Origin: Opitutia bacterium Tous-C4FEB
Lineage (GTDB): Bacteria > Verrucomicrobiota > Verrucomicrobiia > Opitutales > Opitutaceae
Direction of reading: 5' to 3'
Assembly (NCBI GenBank): GCA_002304445.1
Contig: NEVA01000019.1
Span: forward strand, 1-60,232
Length of the DNA: 60,232 nt
The translations under genes were made by a program, and so were the position numbers. The notes beneath the pieces were generated by a model. The model searched no databases. It was not told the DNA's origin and worked only from the letters and a program-made list of their open reading frames with translations. This document shows, piece after piece, positions 34,764-44,491 of the stretch (the first letter of the stretch is position 1; every line of letters begins with the position of its first letter).

Positions 34764-36122
34764 ATGATCCCGCACTCGCGACGCGGCTTCCTCACGCAAC
34801 TGGCGGCGGCTGGTGTCGTCGCTCCGGCTTGGCTTTTGCCCACGGCGCAAGCTGCGGCGTCGGTTGCGGTCGCTCCCGATGTCGCGGCTTTTGCGGCGGC
34901 GCGTGCCGCCGGAGCCCGCGTGCAGGCCACGTTGTCGCTGCGCGCAGGCGAAGCGGCAGTCTTGGCGGCGGACGAGGGCTTTTGGCGCGACGTGCAGGCG
35001 TCTTGGGCAGTGGATCGCTCGATTCTCAATTTTGAGAACGGGGGAATCCAGCCCTCCCCGGCGCTGGTGAATCACGCCTTTATCGAGGCTTGGCGGCAAG
35101 GGCATGAGGCACCCGCCTACACCCTTAATCGGGTGCTCATGCCGCAGTTGGACGAGGTGCGGACGCGTCTCGCGAGCGCCTTTGGCTGCGAGCGCGAGGA
35201 ACTCGCGCTGACTCGCAACACCACCGAGGGCATCGAAACGGTGCTGCTCGGTCTTGCCTTGCGCTCGGGCGATGAGGTGGTGACCACGACGCAGGATTAC
35301 TGGCGGTTTCAAAATACGTTACTCCAACGCAGCGAGCGCGAGGGTATCGTCCTGCGCTCGATCACGCTGCCGGTGCCCGTGGAAAGCACCGATGAAATTG
35401 TCGACCGCTTCGCCGCCGCCATCACACCGCGCACGCGGGTCATTTTGATGAGTCACATCATCAATCTCACCGGCCAAGTGTTGCCGGTGCGTGAGGTCGT
35501 GCGCATGGCGCGTGCGCGCGGCGTGCTCGTGGTTGTAGACGGCGCGCACGGCTTTGCCCAGTTGCCGTGCACGCGCGGTTCGTTGGATTGCGATATCTAC
35601 GCGACGTCGTTGCATAAATGGCTGGGTGCGCCGCACGGCACGGGGTTTCTATATGTGCGGCGGGAACGCATCGGAGAAATCTGGCCGCTTTATCCTGCGC
35701 CGCTCGAACTGCGCGAAAATATCCGGAAATTTGAAAGTATCGGCAGCGTGGCAGCCGCTCCTTATCTGGGGATTCGCCCCGCGCTGGATTTTTGGTTGGC
35801 GATTGGGGCGGAGCGGAAGCTGGCTCGGCTCCGTTGGCTCCGCGATCGCTGGCTGGCTGCGTTTCTTGATGACCCGACCGTTACGGTGCATACGCCGCGC
35901 TCGGCCGATTTTTCTGCGGCGTTGGTGACACTTGATTTCACGGGATTAGCGCCGGCGAAGTTGGCCGGCTGGCTCTGGGAACGTCACCGCACATTGGTGC
36001 GGCCGGTTGTTCACAAGGAGTTTCACGGTATCCGCGTGACGCCCAATTTATATACGACGGAAGAGGAACTGGCCCGTTTTGTAGAAATTCTGCGTGGGGC
36101 GCGCACGGGTGGAATCACTTAG
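34764..36122 (+). CDS. Tat-exported class V aminotransferase-fold PLP enzyme (isopenicillin N epimerase-like)
   Basis: PLP-dependent fold-type I enzyme of 452 aa. A twin-arginine leader (SRRGFLTQLAAAGVVAPAWL) marks export of a folded, cofactor-loaded protein. Family motifs: FENGGIQPSPALV, LTRNTTEGIETVL, DYWRFQN, VVVDGAHGFAQLP (PLP-ring Asp and His) and ATSLHKWLGAPHGTG with the Schiff-base Lys. Near the C-terminus, VVHKEFHGIRVTPNLYTT lacks the active-site cysteine of SufS/CsdA desulfurases. The group includes isopenicillin-N epimerase and related lyases; the actual reaction is not deducible. The upstream receptor (8-bp gap) probably imports its substrate or takes up its product. Confidence 0.88.
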   Translation: MIPHSRRGFLTQLAAAGVVAPAWLLPTAQAAASVAVAPDVAAFAAARAAGARVQATLSLRAGEAAVLAADEGFWRDVQASWAVDRSILNFENGGIQPSPALVNHAFIEAWRQGHEAPAYTLNRVLMPQLDEVRTRLASAFGCEREELALTRNTTEGIETVLLGLALRSGDEVVTTTQDYWRFQNTLLQRSEREGIVLRSITLPVPVESTDEIVDRFAAAITPRTRVILMSHIINLTGQVLPVREVVRMARARGVLVVVDGAHGFAQLPCTRGSLDCDIYATSLHKWLGAPHGTGFLYVRRERIGEIWPLYPAPLELRENIRKFESIGSVAAAPYLGIRPALDFWLAIGAERKLARLRWLRDRWLAAFLDDPTVTVHTPRSADFSAALVTLDFTGLAPAKLAGWLWERHRTLVRPVVHKEFHGIRVTPNLYTTEEELARFVEILRGARTGGIT

Positions 36123-36259
36123 CTTTGACTCAGTCGCCGGAAAACGTGGCGAAGACCTCGCAGAATTTTGTGGAGGGTCGAAAAGAGGTTCGTCGTGTTG
36201 GTATGAGTGGCTGTATCTGGACTGAGGTGTTATTATCGGCTGAACTTTTATTTCAATAG

Positions 36260-36775
36260 CTGCGGTCGGCTTCGCTGGTCGCGGCAGGACTGAGTAAGGA
36301 TCCAGTGATCGCTCCGTTTACGAGGCTTGGCGTAGAGCACATCGGGACGGGTTATGAGCATCGGTTGTTTCTGCTCGCGCTGTTGGCGGGGTACGCGGGG
36401 TTCCGCGCGAGCGCGCGAGTGATTTCGTGTTTCACGCTTGGGCAGTCGCTTACGCTCGCACTGGCGACGCTGGATTGGGTGAATTTTCCCGCGCGCATCA
36501 CGGAGCCGTTGATCGCAGCGTCGATCCTCGACGTGGGCGTGGAAAATTTGTTGCGGCGCGGCGCGGAGGCGCGCGGGCGCGGTGCGCTGACGTTTGGGTT
36601 CGGGCTGATTCATGGTTTCGGCTTTGCGAGCGTGCTGCGCGAAATCGGGGTCGGGGCAAATGGGAGTTGACTCGCGCTCCCGTTGTTCAGTTTCAACCTT
36701 AGCGTTGAGCTGGGGCAGCTTGCCATCGCGGCGGTTGTGTTGCCGTTACTCTGGCTGCAGCGGAGATGGGAATAG
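36260..36775 (+). pseudogene. HupE/UreJ_2-type membrane protein broken by in-frame TGA
   Basis: The frame from 36260 carries the HupE/UreJ_2 signature: RLGVEHIGTGYEHRLFLLAL, FTLGQSLTLALATL, EPLIAASILDVGVENLLRR and FGFGLIHGFGFASVL. A TGA at 36668-36670 interrupts it, but the same frame goes on with LALPLFSFNLSVELGQLAIA and VVLPLLWLQRRW to a TAG at 36773. This is exactly the last two segments of the family. A TGG (Trp) to TGA change would explain the break. The N-terminal signal peptide and extracytoplasmic domain usual in this family are also missing, with a stop at 36257. The family is linked to metal uptake or secretion-related membrane functions; here it is probably dead. Confidence 0.75.
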
Positions 36776-36879
36776 ACTCCGCAGCGGGGCGCGCCACCGG
36801 TTTCGGTCTTTGTGGCGCTCGCCGAAATTAATTAGCTCTTGGCCCGCACGCTGCTGGCGTGAGGGCAGGCGCGCGTGGC

Positions 36880-37431
36880 TCAGATCAACCCGAGCTTCAT
36901 TTTGCCTTCTTCGCTGATCATGGACTGGTTCCATGCGGGCTCCCAAGTGATGCGGACATCGGCGGCAGTTACACCGGGGACGAGAAGGATTTTGGTTTTG
37001 GCGTCTTCGGCGATGGCGGGCCCCATCCCGCAGCCGGGGGCGGTCAGGGTCATGGCCACGTTGACGCGGTAGGCGGGCGGAGTGACGTCGGGAGTTTGCC
37101 CGACATCCATCGAGTAAACGAGGCCGAGATCCACGATGTTGACGGGGATTTCCGGGTCGTAGACCCGTTTCAATTGTTCCCAGATCGCAGCGGGGTCGGG
37201 AGCGCCGCCGTCGAGGGTCGCGGCTTGGACGGAGTGGTCGACGGCTTTCTCCCCGATGGCATCGGCGTCTTTGCCGTCGAGACGAAAGAGGCCGAAATCG
37301 GTCTGCACGGTGTAGCTACCACCGAGGGTTTGGTGGATGAAGAGCTTGGTGCCGGCCGCGAGAGTGTGTTTATCGCCACTGGGAATTTGGGTGGCGACGA
37401 TCTCGCGGGAAAGGGTGCGGTCGGTGTTCAT
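36880..37431 (-). CDS. sufT: Fe-S cluster assembly protein SufT (DUF59/MIP18-like)
   Basis: Protein of 183 aa with a C-terminal DUF59/PaaD-like domain (LKRVYDPEIPVNIVDLGLVY, then MTLTAPGCGMGP with the conserved Cys) and an N-terminal extension, as in the putative maturation factor SufT. It is thought to help deliver Fe-S clusters to target enzymes. It is the last gene of the regulator-sufC-sufB-sufD-sufT operon, 49 bp after sufD. Confidence 0.92.
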   Translation of the reverse strand: MNTDRTLSREIVATQIPSGDKHTLAAGTKLFIHQTLGGSYTVQTDFGLFRLDGKDADAIGEKAVDHSVQAATLDGGAPDPAAIWEQLKRVYDPEIPVNIVDLGLVYSMDVGQTPDVTPPAYRVNVAMTLTAPGCGMGPAIAEDAKTKILLVPGVTAADVRITWEPAWNQSMISEEGKMKLGLI

Positions 37432-37480
37432 AGGAGGGCCGGCTGAGGTGGGAGATGGCTCATGGCGCCATCCTTGCCGA

Positions 37481-38800
37481 TTACTTTTTGAATTTGGTTT
37501 GGATCAGGAGTCGGAGGGCCTCATGGAGATCGTGGTCGATCAGTCGCGCGAGAACCTCCTCAAAGAATCCGAAGGTGAGAAGTTCGTCGGCCTGTTCTTT
37601 GGCGATACCGCGGGACTGCAGATAGAACTCTTGCTCGGGGTCGATGCGCGATGAGGTCGCACCGTGGGTGCAGCGGACATCGTTGGCTTGAATTTCGAGG
37701 CCGGGAAGCGAGCAGGCTTCGGCTTCGTCGCTCAGCATGAGGTTGCGGTTTGATTGGTAGGCGTCGGTTTTTTGGGCGTCGGGATCGACGACGATGAGGC
37801 CGGAGAAAATGGTCTTAGCCGTGCCGCGAAGCGCGTTCTTGTAAAGCAGGTCGGACTTGGTGTTCGGGGCCTCGTGAATTTGGAGCGTGCGCTGGTCGAA
37901 CTCCTGGCCGGCCTCGGCGACGGTGAGGGCGAGCATCTCCGAGAACGCACCGGGGGCGGCGAGTCGGGAAAGGGATTCGTGTCGGGCTTGACGGGCACCG
38001 AGGTGGAGATTGAGCGACTGCACGCGAGCGTCGCGTCGGACCACCGTCGAGTTCGACTGGATGGAGAGGGCGCGGTGGCTCCAGTCCTGTTTGCCGATGT
38101 AGGTGAGCTGAGCGCCGTGTCCGGCGAAGAGATCGTTGGCGCCGGCGGCGAATTGGGCGGACGTGTCGGCGTCGGAGCCGAAGTATTCGATCACGGTGGC
38201 CCGGGCGTTTTCAGCGAGAACCACAAGGGTGTGGGGGAAAACGGCAGAGGTGGCTCCGATCGCGTGGGAGAAAACGCCGATGGGCAGAGCAACCTGCACA
38301 TCGCGGGGGACATAAATGAAAGCGCCATCGGCGAGGAAAGCTTCGTGGAGCGCGGCGAACTTCGGCGAGCCGAGTTTTGGCGGTTGGGCCAGCAAGTGTT
38401 CGCGCACGAGGGCATCGTGGTGCACGAGGGCGTTTTGCAGGGTATCGACGATCACGCCGCGGGCGACGAGATCGCTTGAGAGGAGTTCGCGGGAAACGAG
38501 CCGCCCGTTGGCAAAGACCAGCTGCGCAGCTTTTGGGATGCCGATAGGCAGGAGAGGGACGGAAGCGGCGGCGTCGAGCGTGAAGCCGTCAAGCGTGAGG
38601 GTGCCGATGCTGCTGAAGCGCCACATCTCGTCGGTGCGGGTCGGCATCGGGAGCGAGGCGAAGCGGGCGTAAGCGGCGCGCTTGCGCGCGACCCACCAAC
38701 CGGGGAGGGAGGGCGGGAGCGACGCGAGGTGAGCGGCGAAAACGTCGGGGGTAAATGAGCCGACAAGGGCGGCGGGAGCGGAGAGCGTGGGTGCGGACAT
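37481..38800 (-). CDS. sufD: Fe-S cluster assembly scaffold protein SufD
   Basis: SufD (439 aa) pairs with SufB and SufC to build [4Fe-4S] clusters. The ATG at 38800 fits the family. N-terminal PTRTDEMWRFSSIGTL matches the SufD 'EDWRYT'-like region, and the C-terminal SufB/D fold includes RNLMLSDEAEACSLPGLEI and the conserved CTHGATSSRIDPEQEFYLQS (catalytic His). Gaps are 94 bp to sufB upstream and 49 bp to sufT downstream. The sufB-sufD gap contains short repeats. Confidence 0.94.
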   Translation of the reverse strand: MSAPTLSAPAALVGSFTPDVFAAHLASLPPSLPGWWVARKRAAYARFASLPMPTRTDEMWRFSSIGTLTLDGFTLDAAASVPLLPIGIPKAAQLVFANGRLVSRELLSSDLVARGVIVDTLQNALVHHDALVREHLLAQPPKLGSPKFAALHEAFLADGAFIYVPRDVQVALPIGVFSHAIGATSAVFPHTLVVLAENARATVIEYFGSDADTSAQFAAGANDLFAGHGAQLTYIGKQDWSHRALSIQSNSTVVRRDARVQSLNLHLGARQARHESLSRLAAPGAFSEMLALTVAEAGQEFDQRTLQIHEAPNTKSDLLYKNALRGTAKTIFSGLIVVDPDAQKTDAYQSNRNLMLSDEAEACSLPGLEIQANDVRCTHGATSSRIDPEQEFYLQSRGIAKEQADELLTFGFFEEVLARLIDHDLHEALRLLIQTKFKK

Positions 38801-38804
38801 GACA

Positions 38805-38890
38805 GGATTTCGATTTTGGATTCTCAAAATTCGATTGGACCGGATTTTCGCTGGATCGAAAATTGCCGGTCTGGAATCGAAAATTCGGCG
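38805..38890. repeat. short repeats in the sufB-sufD spacer
   Basis: Within the operon spacer the words ATCGAAAATT (38854 and 38876 areas) recur as direct repeats with flanking CCGG/CGG, and related inverted words TTCGATTTT and AAAATTCGATTGG lie on the sufD side. AT-rich 'TTTTCGATT' text of this kind is a recurring intergenic repeat in some genomes of this phylum. It could fold in the mRNA between sufB and sufD. Confidence 0.4.
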
Positions 38891-38894
38891 GACT

Positions 38895-40358
<1,464 letters not shown>

Positions 40359-40386
40359 GGACGGAAGGCTTAAAAAGGTGCGGTGC

Positions 40387-41148
40387 TTAGGCGGCGGAGG
40401 CCGCAAGTTCTTTTTTGATCCAATCGTAGCCCTTGGCTTCGAGTTCCAAGGCGAGCGATTTATCGCCGGATTTCACGATGCGGCCGTCATACATGACGTG
40501 GACGTGGTCGGGGACGATGTAGTCGAGGAGACGTTGGTAGTGGGTGATGAGGAGAACGCCGAGGTTGGGGCCGCGCATCGTGTTTACGCCATCAGCGACG
40601 ATGCGGAGGGCGTCGATATCGAGACCGGAATCGGTCTCGTCCATCAGCGCGAATTTTGGTTCAAGCATGGCCATTTGCAGAATCTCGCAGCGTTTCTTTT
40701 CGCCGCCGGAGAAGCCTTCGTTGACCGAGCGGGAGGTGAACTTCCGGTCGATCTTGAGCAGGTCCATTTTTGAGTAGAGGCGTTTGTAGTAAGCCGAGGC
40801 GTCGAGTTCTTCTCCCTCGGCCATCCGGGCTTGCTGCGCGGCGCGGAGGAAATTGGCGATGGAGACGCCAGGAATTTCGCTCGGGTATTGGAAGGCTAGA
40901 AAGATGCCGGCGCGGGCGCGTTCGTCGGCTTCCTGGCCGAGGATTGAGGCACCGTCGAGGAGAACCTCGCCGGATGTGATGGTGTAGTCGGGATGCCCGG
41001 CGATGGCTTTGGAGAGCGTGGACTTGCCGGTACCGTTGGGCCCCATGATGGCGTGAACTTCGCCACTGTGAATCGTGAGGGTCAGGCCCTTAACGATTGC
41101 TTTTTCACCGATGGAAACATGGAGGTCTTTGATTTCGAGTTGGCTCAT
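40387..41148 (-). CDS. sufC: Fe-S cluster assembly ATPase SufC
   Basis: ABC-type ATPase (253 aa) that powers the SufBCD scaffold. Walker A is [12 protein letters not shown], the Q-loop [12 protein letters not shown], the signature [14 protein letters not shown], Walker [13 protein letters not shown] (the SufC-typical DETDSGLD) and the switch His in [11 protein letters not shown]. The gene follows the Fur-family regulator by 49 bp. No Shine-Dalgarno sequence precedes the ATG. Confidence 0.97.
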   Translation of the reverse strand: MSQLEIKDLHVSIGEKAIVKGLTLTIHSGEVHAIMGPNGTGKSTLSKAIAGHPDYTITSGEVLLDGASILGQEADERARAGIFLAFQYPSEIPGVSIANFLRAAQQARMAEGEELDASAYYKRLYSKMDLLKIDRKFTSRSVNEGFSGGEKKRCEILQMAMLEPKFALMDETDSGLDIDALRIVADGVNTMRGPNLGVLLITHYQRLLDYIVPDHVHVMYDGRIVKSGDKSLALELEAKGYDWIKKELAASAA

Positions 41149-41197
41149 GGAAAGGGTAGGATAGGGGACGAAGGAGGTGGAAAAACAGGGGGGTAAA

Positions 41198-41638
41198 TCA
41201 ATCTAAGGAGGTCTTGGCCTTCCCGCGAAAAGTGATCTCAACGGCGTTGGCGTCGAAGCCGGCCGGAAGTTCGGCTTTCAGCTTGGCAAACAGAACGGGA
41301 GGCAGGTCGATGTCGTGGGTTTGGCCGGTTGCTTCGTCGTGGAAATGGGCGTGCGGACGCAAATTCGGGCAATATCTGGTTGGACCCCGTTCAAAATTGA
41401 CCGCTCGAACGAGATCGCACTGCACGAGGGTTTCGAGGCAGTTGTAGACGGTCGCGAGCGAGATACCGGGGAGTTCGGGCTTTACGCGGGCAAAGACCTC
41501 ATCGGCGGTGGGGTGGTCGCGCTTAGTGAGCAGAACGTCATAAACCAGTTCACGTTGCGGAGTGGTGCGCAGACCGCTGTCCGCGAGTTTTTGCGCGAGC
41601 CCGGTGGGGTGGAGGGCGTTGTTGGCGTGGGTAGGCAT
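41198..41638 (-). CDS. Fur-family regulator lacking the CxxC zinc motif (Irr/PerR-like)
   Basis: Metalloregulator of 146 aa from the ATG at 41638. The winged helix is clear: [14 protein letters not shown] and the recognition helix [14 protein letters not shown]. The dimer domain has [18 protein letters not shown]. Where Fur, PerR and Zur have CxxC, this protein has DEATG, as in Irr and some PerR-like proteins; His96, His98 and His100 may bind iron or haem. It heads the sufCBDT operon and has two palindromic boxes just upstream, so it probably represses its own operon in response to iron, haem or peroxide. Which of these is sensed cannot be told. Confidence 0.9.
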   Translation of the reverse strand: MPTHANNALHPTGLAQKLADSGLRTTPQRELVYDVLLTKRDHPTADEVFARVKPELPGISLATVYNCLETLVQCDLVRAVNFERGPTRYCPNLRPHAHFHDEATGQTHDIDLPPVLFAKLKAELPAGFDANAVEITFRGKAKTSLD

Positions 41639-41660
41639 TTTTTGAGGAAGGCACAACAAA

Positions 41661-41704
41661 TTGGAATGATTCTAAGGTGCAAACAATAATTAGAACTATT
41701 CTAG
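41661..41704 (-). promoter_or_regulatory. two tandem Fur/PerR/Irr-like operator boxes
   Basis: TTGGAATGATTCTAA (41661-41675) and TTAGAACTATTCTAG (41690-41704) are each a near-perfect palindrome of the form TTAGAA-N3-TTCTAA with one mismatch. This is the Irr box pattern and also resembles the PerR box. Their centres are 29 bp apart. They lie 23-66 bp upstream of the regulator start, where a repressor would block the promoter of the regulator-suf operon. Confidence 0.65.
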
Positions 41705-42114
41705 ATTGCAGAAAGGCTGCGGCTACAAACGTAATTGGCGATGGGACAAATTCGCTGGCTTGCAGCCTGAAACATGGGTGCAGGACGACGGGGCGAACGG
41801 AAGTGAGCGCGCAATCGGACCAATCTATCACAACATCAGCCTATGCTTCTTGGGAAGAAATGCACCGTGTTAGCCCACAAAGATGAAACCAAAATCGGTC
41901 GAGGTGAACTGCTTGATCCCGGCTTTTCGGCAGCGTTCAAGATTTTGTCGATGCGGGCGAGTCATCGAATAATTCGCACTTGCCAGAGCAAACTGGGTTC
42001 GCTGTTTTTGACGTTCTGTCAGTTCACAACCTGTTCGAAAAACAATCCAATAACCATCCAACGATCGCAAGGCGGCCCATCGGTCGACCTGTGTAACGTA
42101 GATACATAGATCAT
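41705..42114. other. divergent spacer before rpsB
   Basis: This stretch holds the promoter of the leftward suf operon and the leader of the rightward rpsB. No gene stands out; the short open frames in it (up to 88 codons) overlap on both strands and have no recognisable family. No S2-binding leader structure could be confirmed by eye. Confidence 0.35.
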
Positions 42115-42993
42115 ATGAGCATTAGCATCACACCAAAAGACCTCCTAGACGCTGGCGTCCACTTCGGACACCAAACCAAACGCTGGAATCCGCGTTCGAA
42201 GCCTTTCGTTTTCGATCATCGTCAAGGCATCAGCATCATCGACTTAGCTAAAACCCACGCGGCCCTCGAAACAGCGGTCGCGTTCTTGGAAAACACCGTG
42301 GCCAATGGCGGTAACGTGCTCCTGGTGGGCACCAAGCGCCAAGCGAAGGAAATCATCCGTGAGGCAGCCGCTGCGACCAACATGCCTTTTTGCGTCGATC
42401 GTTGGCTTGGTGGGACGCTGACGAATTACGAGACGGTAAAAAAATCCATCGCAAAGTTTAAGAAATACCAAGCGATGGAGACCAGCGGCGAATTGTCCAA
42501 GTTCTCCCGCAAGGAAGAGTCGGCGATCAAACGCGAGATGGTCCGCATGCAGAAGAATTTCAGCGGCATCGTTGATATGCCCGGCCTGCCAAATTCGATG
42601 TTCGTCATCGATGTGAATCATGAGGCGATCGCGGTCGCGGAAGCTGAACGCGCCGGTATCCCCTGCATCGGCTTGGTCGACACGAATTCCGATCCTGCCA
42701 CGGTTTCGCACCCGATCCCCGGTAACGACGATGCGGTTAAGTCCATTCGGATCATCGTGGACGCCGTAATCGCCGCGATCCAGAGCGGTTTGGCCCAGCG
42801 TGACTCCCGCCGCGCCGATCGCGGTGCAGCCGCTCAGGCGGCGGCCCAAGCGGCGGCGATCACCGCAGACCAAATCGATCTCGCGAAGATCGAGTTGCCT
42901 CCGGGGATTGCGGCTGCCGTCGAAGGCGAGGCCGAGCCGACCGTGGCCAAGAAGGTCGTCCGGGTGAAAAAGGCCGCCGTGAAAGCCGAATAA
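42115..42993 (+). CDS. rpsB: 30S ribosomal protein S2
   Basis: Small-subunit ribosomal protein (292 aa), longer than the E. coli protein (241 aa) because of an Ala/Val/Lys-rich C-terminal tail from about residue 235. Conserved text: LLDAGVHFGHQTKRWNPRSK near the start, MPFCVDRWLGGTLTNYETV and IPCIGLVDTNSDPATVSHPI. It is followed 25 bp later by tsf, the usual order. There is no Shine-Dalgarno sequence before the ATG. Confidence 0.98.
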   Translation: MSISITPKDLLDAGVHFGHQTKRWNPRSKPFVFDHRQGISIIDLAKTHAALETAVAFLENTVANGGNVLLVGTKRQAKEIIREAAAATNMPFCVDRWLGGTLTNYETVKKSIAKFKKYQAMETSGELSKFSRKEESAIKREMVRMQKNFSGIVDMPGLPNSMFVIDVNHEAIAVAEAERAGIPCIGLVDTNSDPATVSHPIPGNDDAVKSIRIIVDAVIAAIQSGLAQRDSRRADRGAAAQAAAQAAAITADQIDLAKIELPPGIAAAVEGEAEPTVAKKVVRVKKAAVKAE

Positions 42994-43018
42994 TTTTCAG
43001 CATTCAAAACTTTCAGAA

Positions 43019-43612
43019 ATGAGCACCATCATCACAGCCCAAATGGTCAATGAGCTCCGCGGCGCCACCGGCGCCGGTCTCCTTGATTGCAAGAAAGCCC
43101 TCACCGAAGCCAATGGCAGTGTCGCCGAAGCGACGACGATTCTTCGCAAGAAGCTCGGTAGTAAATTAGACAAGTTGTCTTCGCGCACAACGAAGGAGGG
43201 TCTGATCGAAAGTTATATCCACCTCGGTGGAAAAGTCGGTGTATTGATCGAGATCAATTGCGAAACAGACTTCGTGGCCCGGAACGACGACTTCAAGTCG
43301 TTCGTGCGAGATTTGTGTTTGCAGATCGCTGCGGCAAATCCGCTTTACGTTTCGCGAGATCAGGTTCCTGAGGCCGATTTGGCCAAGGAGCGTGAGATTG
43401 CAAGCGCGGCGGTTGCCGGCAAACCGCCGGCTGTGGTGCAAAAAATCGTAGAGGGAAAACTGGAGAATTTTTATTCGACCATTTGCCTGCTCGATCAGCC
43501 GTTCGTAAAACAAAACGACAAATCCATCAAGGAGCTCTTGACCGCCCAAATCGCCAAGACGGGAGAGAATATCGTTGTGCGGCGTTTTACGCGTTATCAG
43601 CTCGGCGCCTGA
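43019..43612 (+). CDS. tsf: translation elongation factor Ts
   Basis: Nucleotide exchange factor for EF-Tu, 197 aa, a short form comparable to that of Thermus. Signatures are NELRGATGAGLLDCKKAL at the N-terminus and EINCETDFVARND, which contacts the EF-Tu nucleotide site. It is the distal gene of rpsB-tsf and is followed 21 bp later by a strong terminator. Confidence 0.97.
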   Translation: MSTIITAQMVNELRGATGAGLLDCKKALTEANGSVAEATTILRKKLGSKLDKLSSRTTKEGLIESYIHLGGKVGVLIEINCETDFVARNDDFKSFVRDLCLQIAAANPLYVSRDQVPEADLAKEREIASAAVAGKPPAVVQKIVEGKLENFYSTICLLDQPFVKQNDKSIKELLTAQIAKTGENIVVRRFTRYQLGA

Positions 43613-43633
43613 GTTCGCTGCGTTTTTATATGA

Positions 43634-43663
43634 GCCGCTCCCTGCCGGGAGCGGCTTTTTTTT
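43634..43663 (+). terminator. rho-independent terminator after tsf
   Basis: A perfect 9-bp stem GCCGCTCCC / GGGAGCGGC with a TGCC loop is followed directly by eight T residues. It ends the rpsB-tsf transcript. Confidence 0.93.
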
Positions 43664-43762
43664 GGCCGATCAGGACCGAATCGGCCGACGGTAGCGTGAC
43701 CGCCTGTGCTCGGCGCCATGTGGGCGATTGCAACTTGGGCAAATCGAAGCAGTGATAATCGC

Positions 43763-44176
43763 ATGAAAGTTTCCCGCTCCCAGATTGTCGTCCGAGGTCT
43801 CACCCACTGCTGCCCCAACTGCGGCGGACGCACGCTTTTTAAGGCCGGAAAACTTTTTGAAGTGAACAAAGATTGTCCTGACTGCGGTTTGAAAATTGAG
43901 CGGGCGAACGATGAGGGGTTTTTCCTTGGATCTATGACGTTGAATTACGGAGTAACCATAGTGGTGTTCTTGGTCCCGGTCATGCTGCTCGCTTATTTCG
44001 ACGTGATCGGGCTGACGGCGGCCATCGTGTTGGCTGGCGTCGGATCTATTCTTTTTCCCGCGCTGTTTTACCGGTCATCACGAAGTTGGTGGTTGATGAA
44101 CTATTACCTGGTTTTGCCTTATCACCTACCGGCCAATCGGCCAAAGTTGGAGGCGCAGCAGGACGAAAATATATAG
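43763..44176 (+). CDS. DUF983 membrane protein with two zinc-ribbon cysteine pairs
   Basis: DUF983 protein of 137 aa; role unknown, in other bacteria often found near cytochrome oxidase genes. The ATG at 43763 was chosen because the conserved part begins at once. Two CPxCG knuckles (CPNCGGRT and CPDCGLKIE) form a zinc-ribbon-like head, then come two hydrophobic segments (VTIVVFLVPVMLLAYF and LTAAIVLAGVGSILFPALF). No oxidase genes are close here. It precedes tRNA-Ser by 68 bp. Confidence 0.85.
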   Translation: MKVSRSQIVVRGLTHCCPNCGGRTLFKAGKLFEVNKDCPDCGLKIERANDEGFFLGSMTLNYGVTIVVFLVPVMLLAYFDVIGLTAAIVLAGVGSILFPALFYRSSRSWWLMNYYLVLPYHLPANRPKLEAQQDENI

Positions 44177-44244
44177 TCGGACAAGGGGCGTATTTTCGGC
44201 TTCCGTTTTCAGCGTCACGACCTACGTTTTCGAATTCTTGCGCC

Positions 44245-44334
44245 GGAGAGGTGGCAGAGTGGTCTAACGCGCCTGACTCGAAATCAGGTGTTCTCGAAAG
44301 GGAACCGGGGGTTCGAATCCCTCCCTCTCCGCCA
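44245..44334 (+). tRNA. tRNA-Ser (anticodon CGA)
   Basis: A 90-nt serine tRNA with encoded CCA. The acceptor arms GGAGAGG and CCTCTCC pair perfectly, the anticodon stem is CCTGA/TCAGG around loop CTCGAAA (anticodon CGA), a long variable arm typical of class II tRNA follows, and the T-loop is GGTTCGAATCC. Confidence 0.97.
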
Positions 44335-44491
44335 GTTATTCGGGGTAAGTTCCGGGTTTACCCAGAGGGTCGAACTATTGTTTCGATTCCGCATCCTCGT
44401 CTTTTGTCTTTTTTTCGGCATCGAACCGCCGCGACTTGCCAAATCTTTTTTCCGACTCAAACGTGATATCGTTACTCTTCATTTACCTCTC

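Noticed and set aside
34764-36122. Class V PLP enzyme as the missing SufS
   Set aside because: It has a Tat signal and no active-site cysteine, and it is in an operon with a TonB receptor, on the opposite strand to suf.
36668-36670. TGA in the HupE-like frame as a selenocysteine codon
   Set aside because: The position is not a conserved Cys/Sec site in the family, the gene lacks its N-terminus, and no SECIS-like hairpin is evident.
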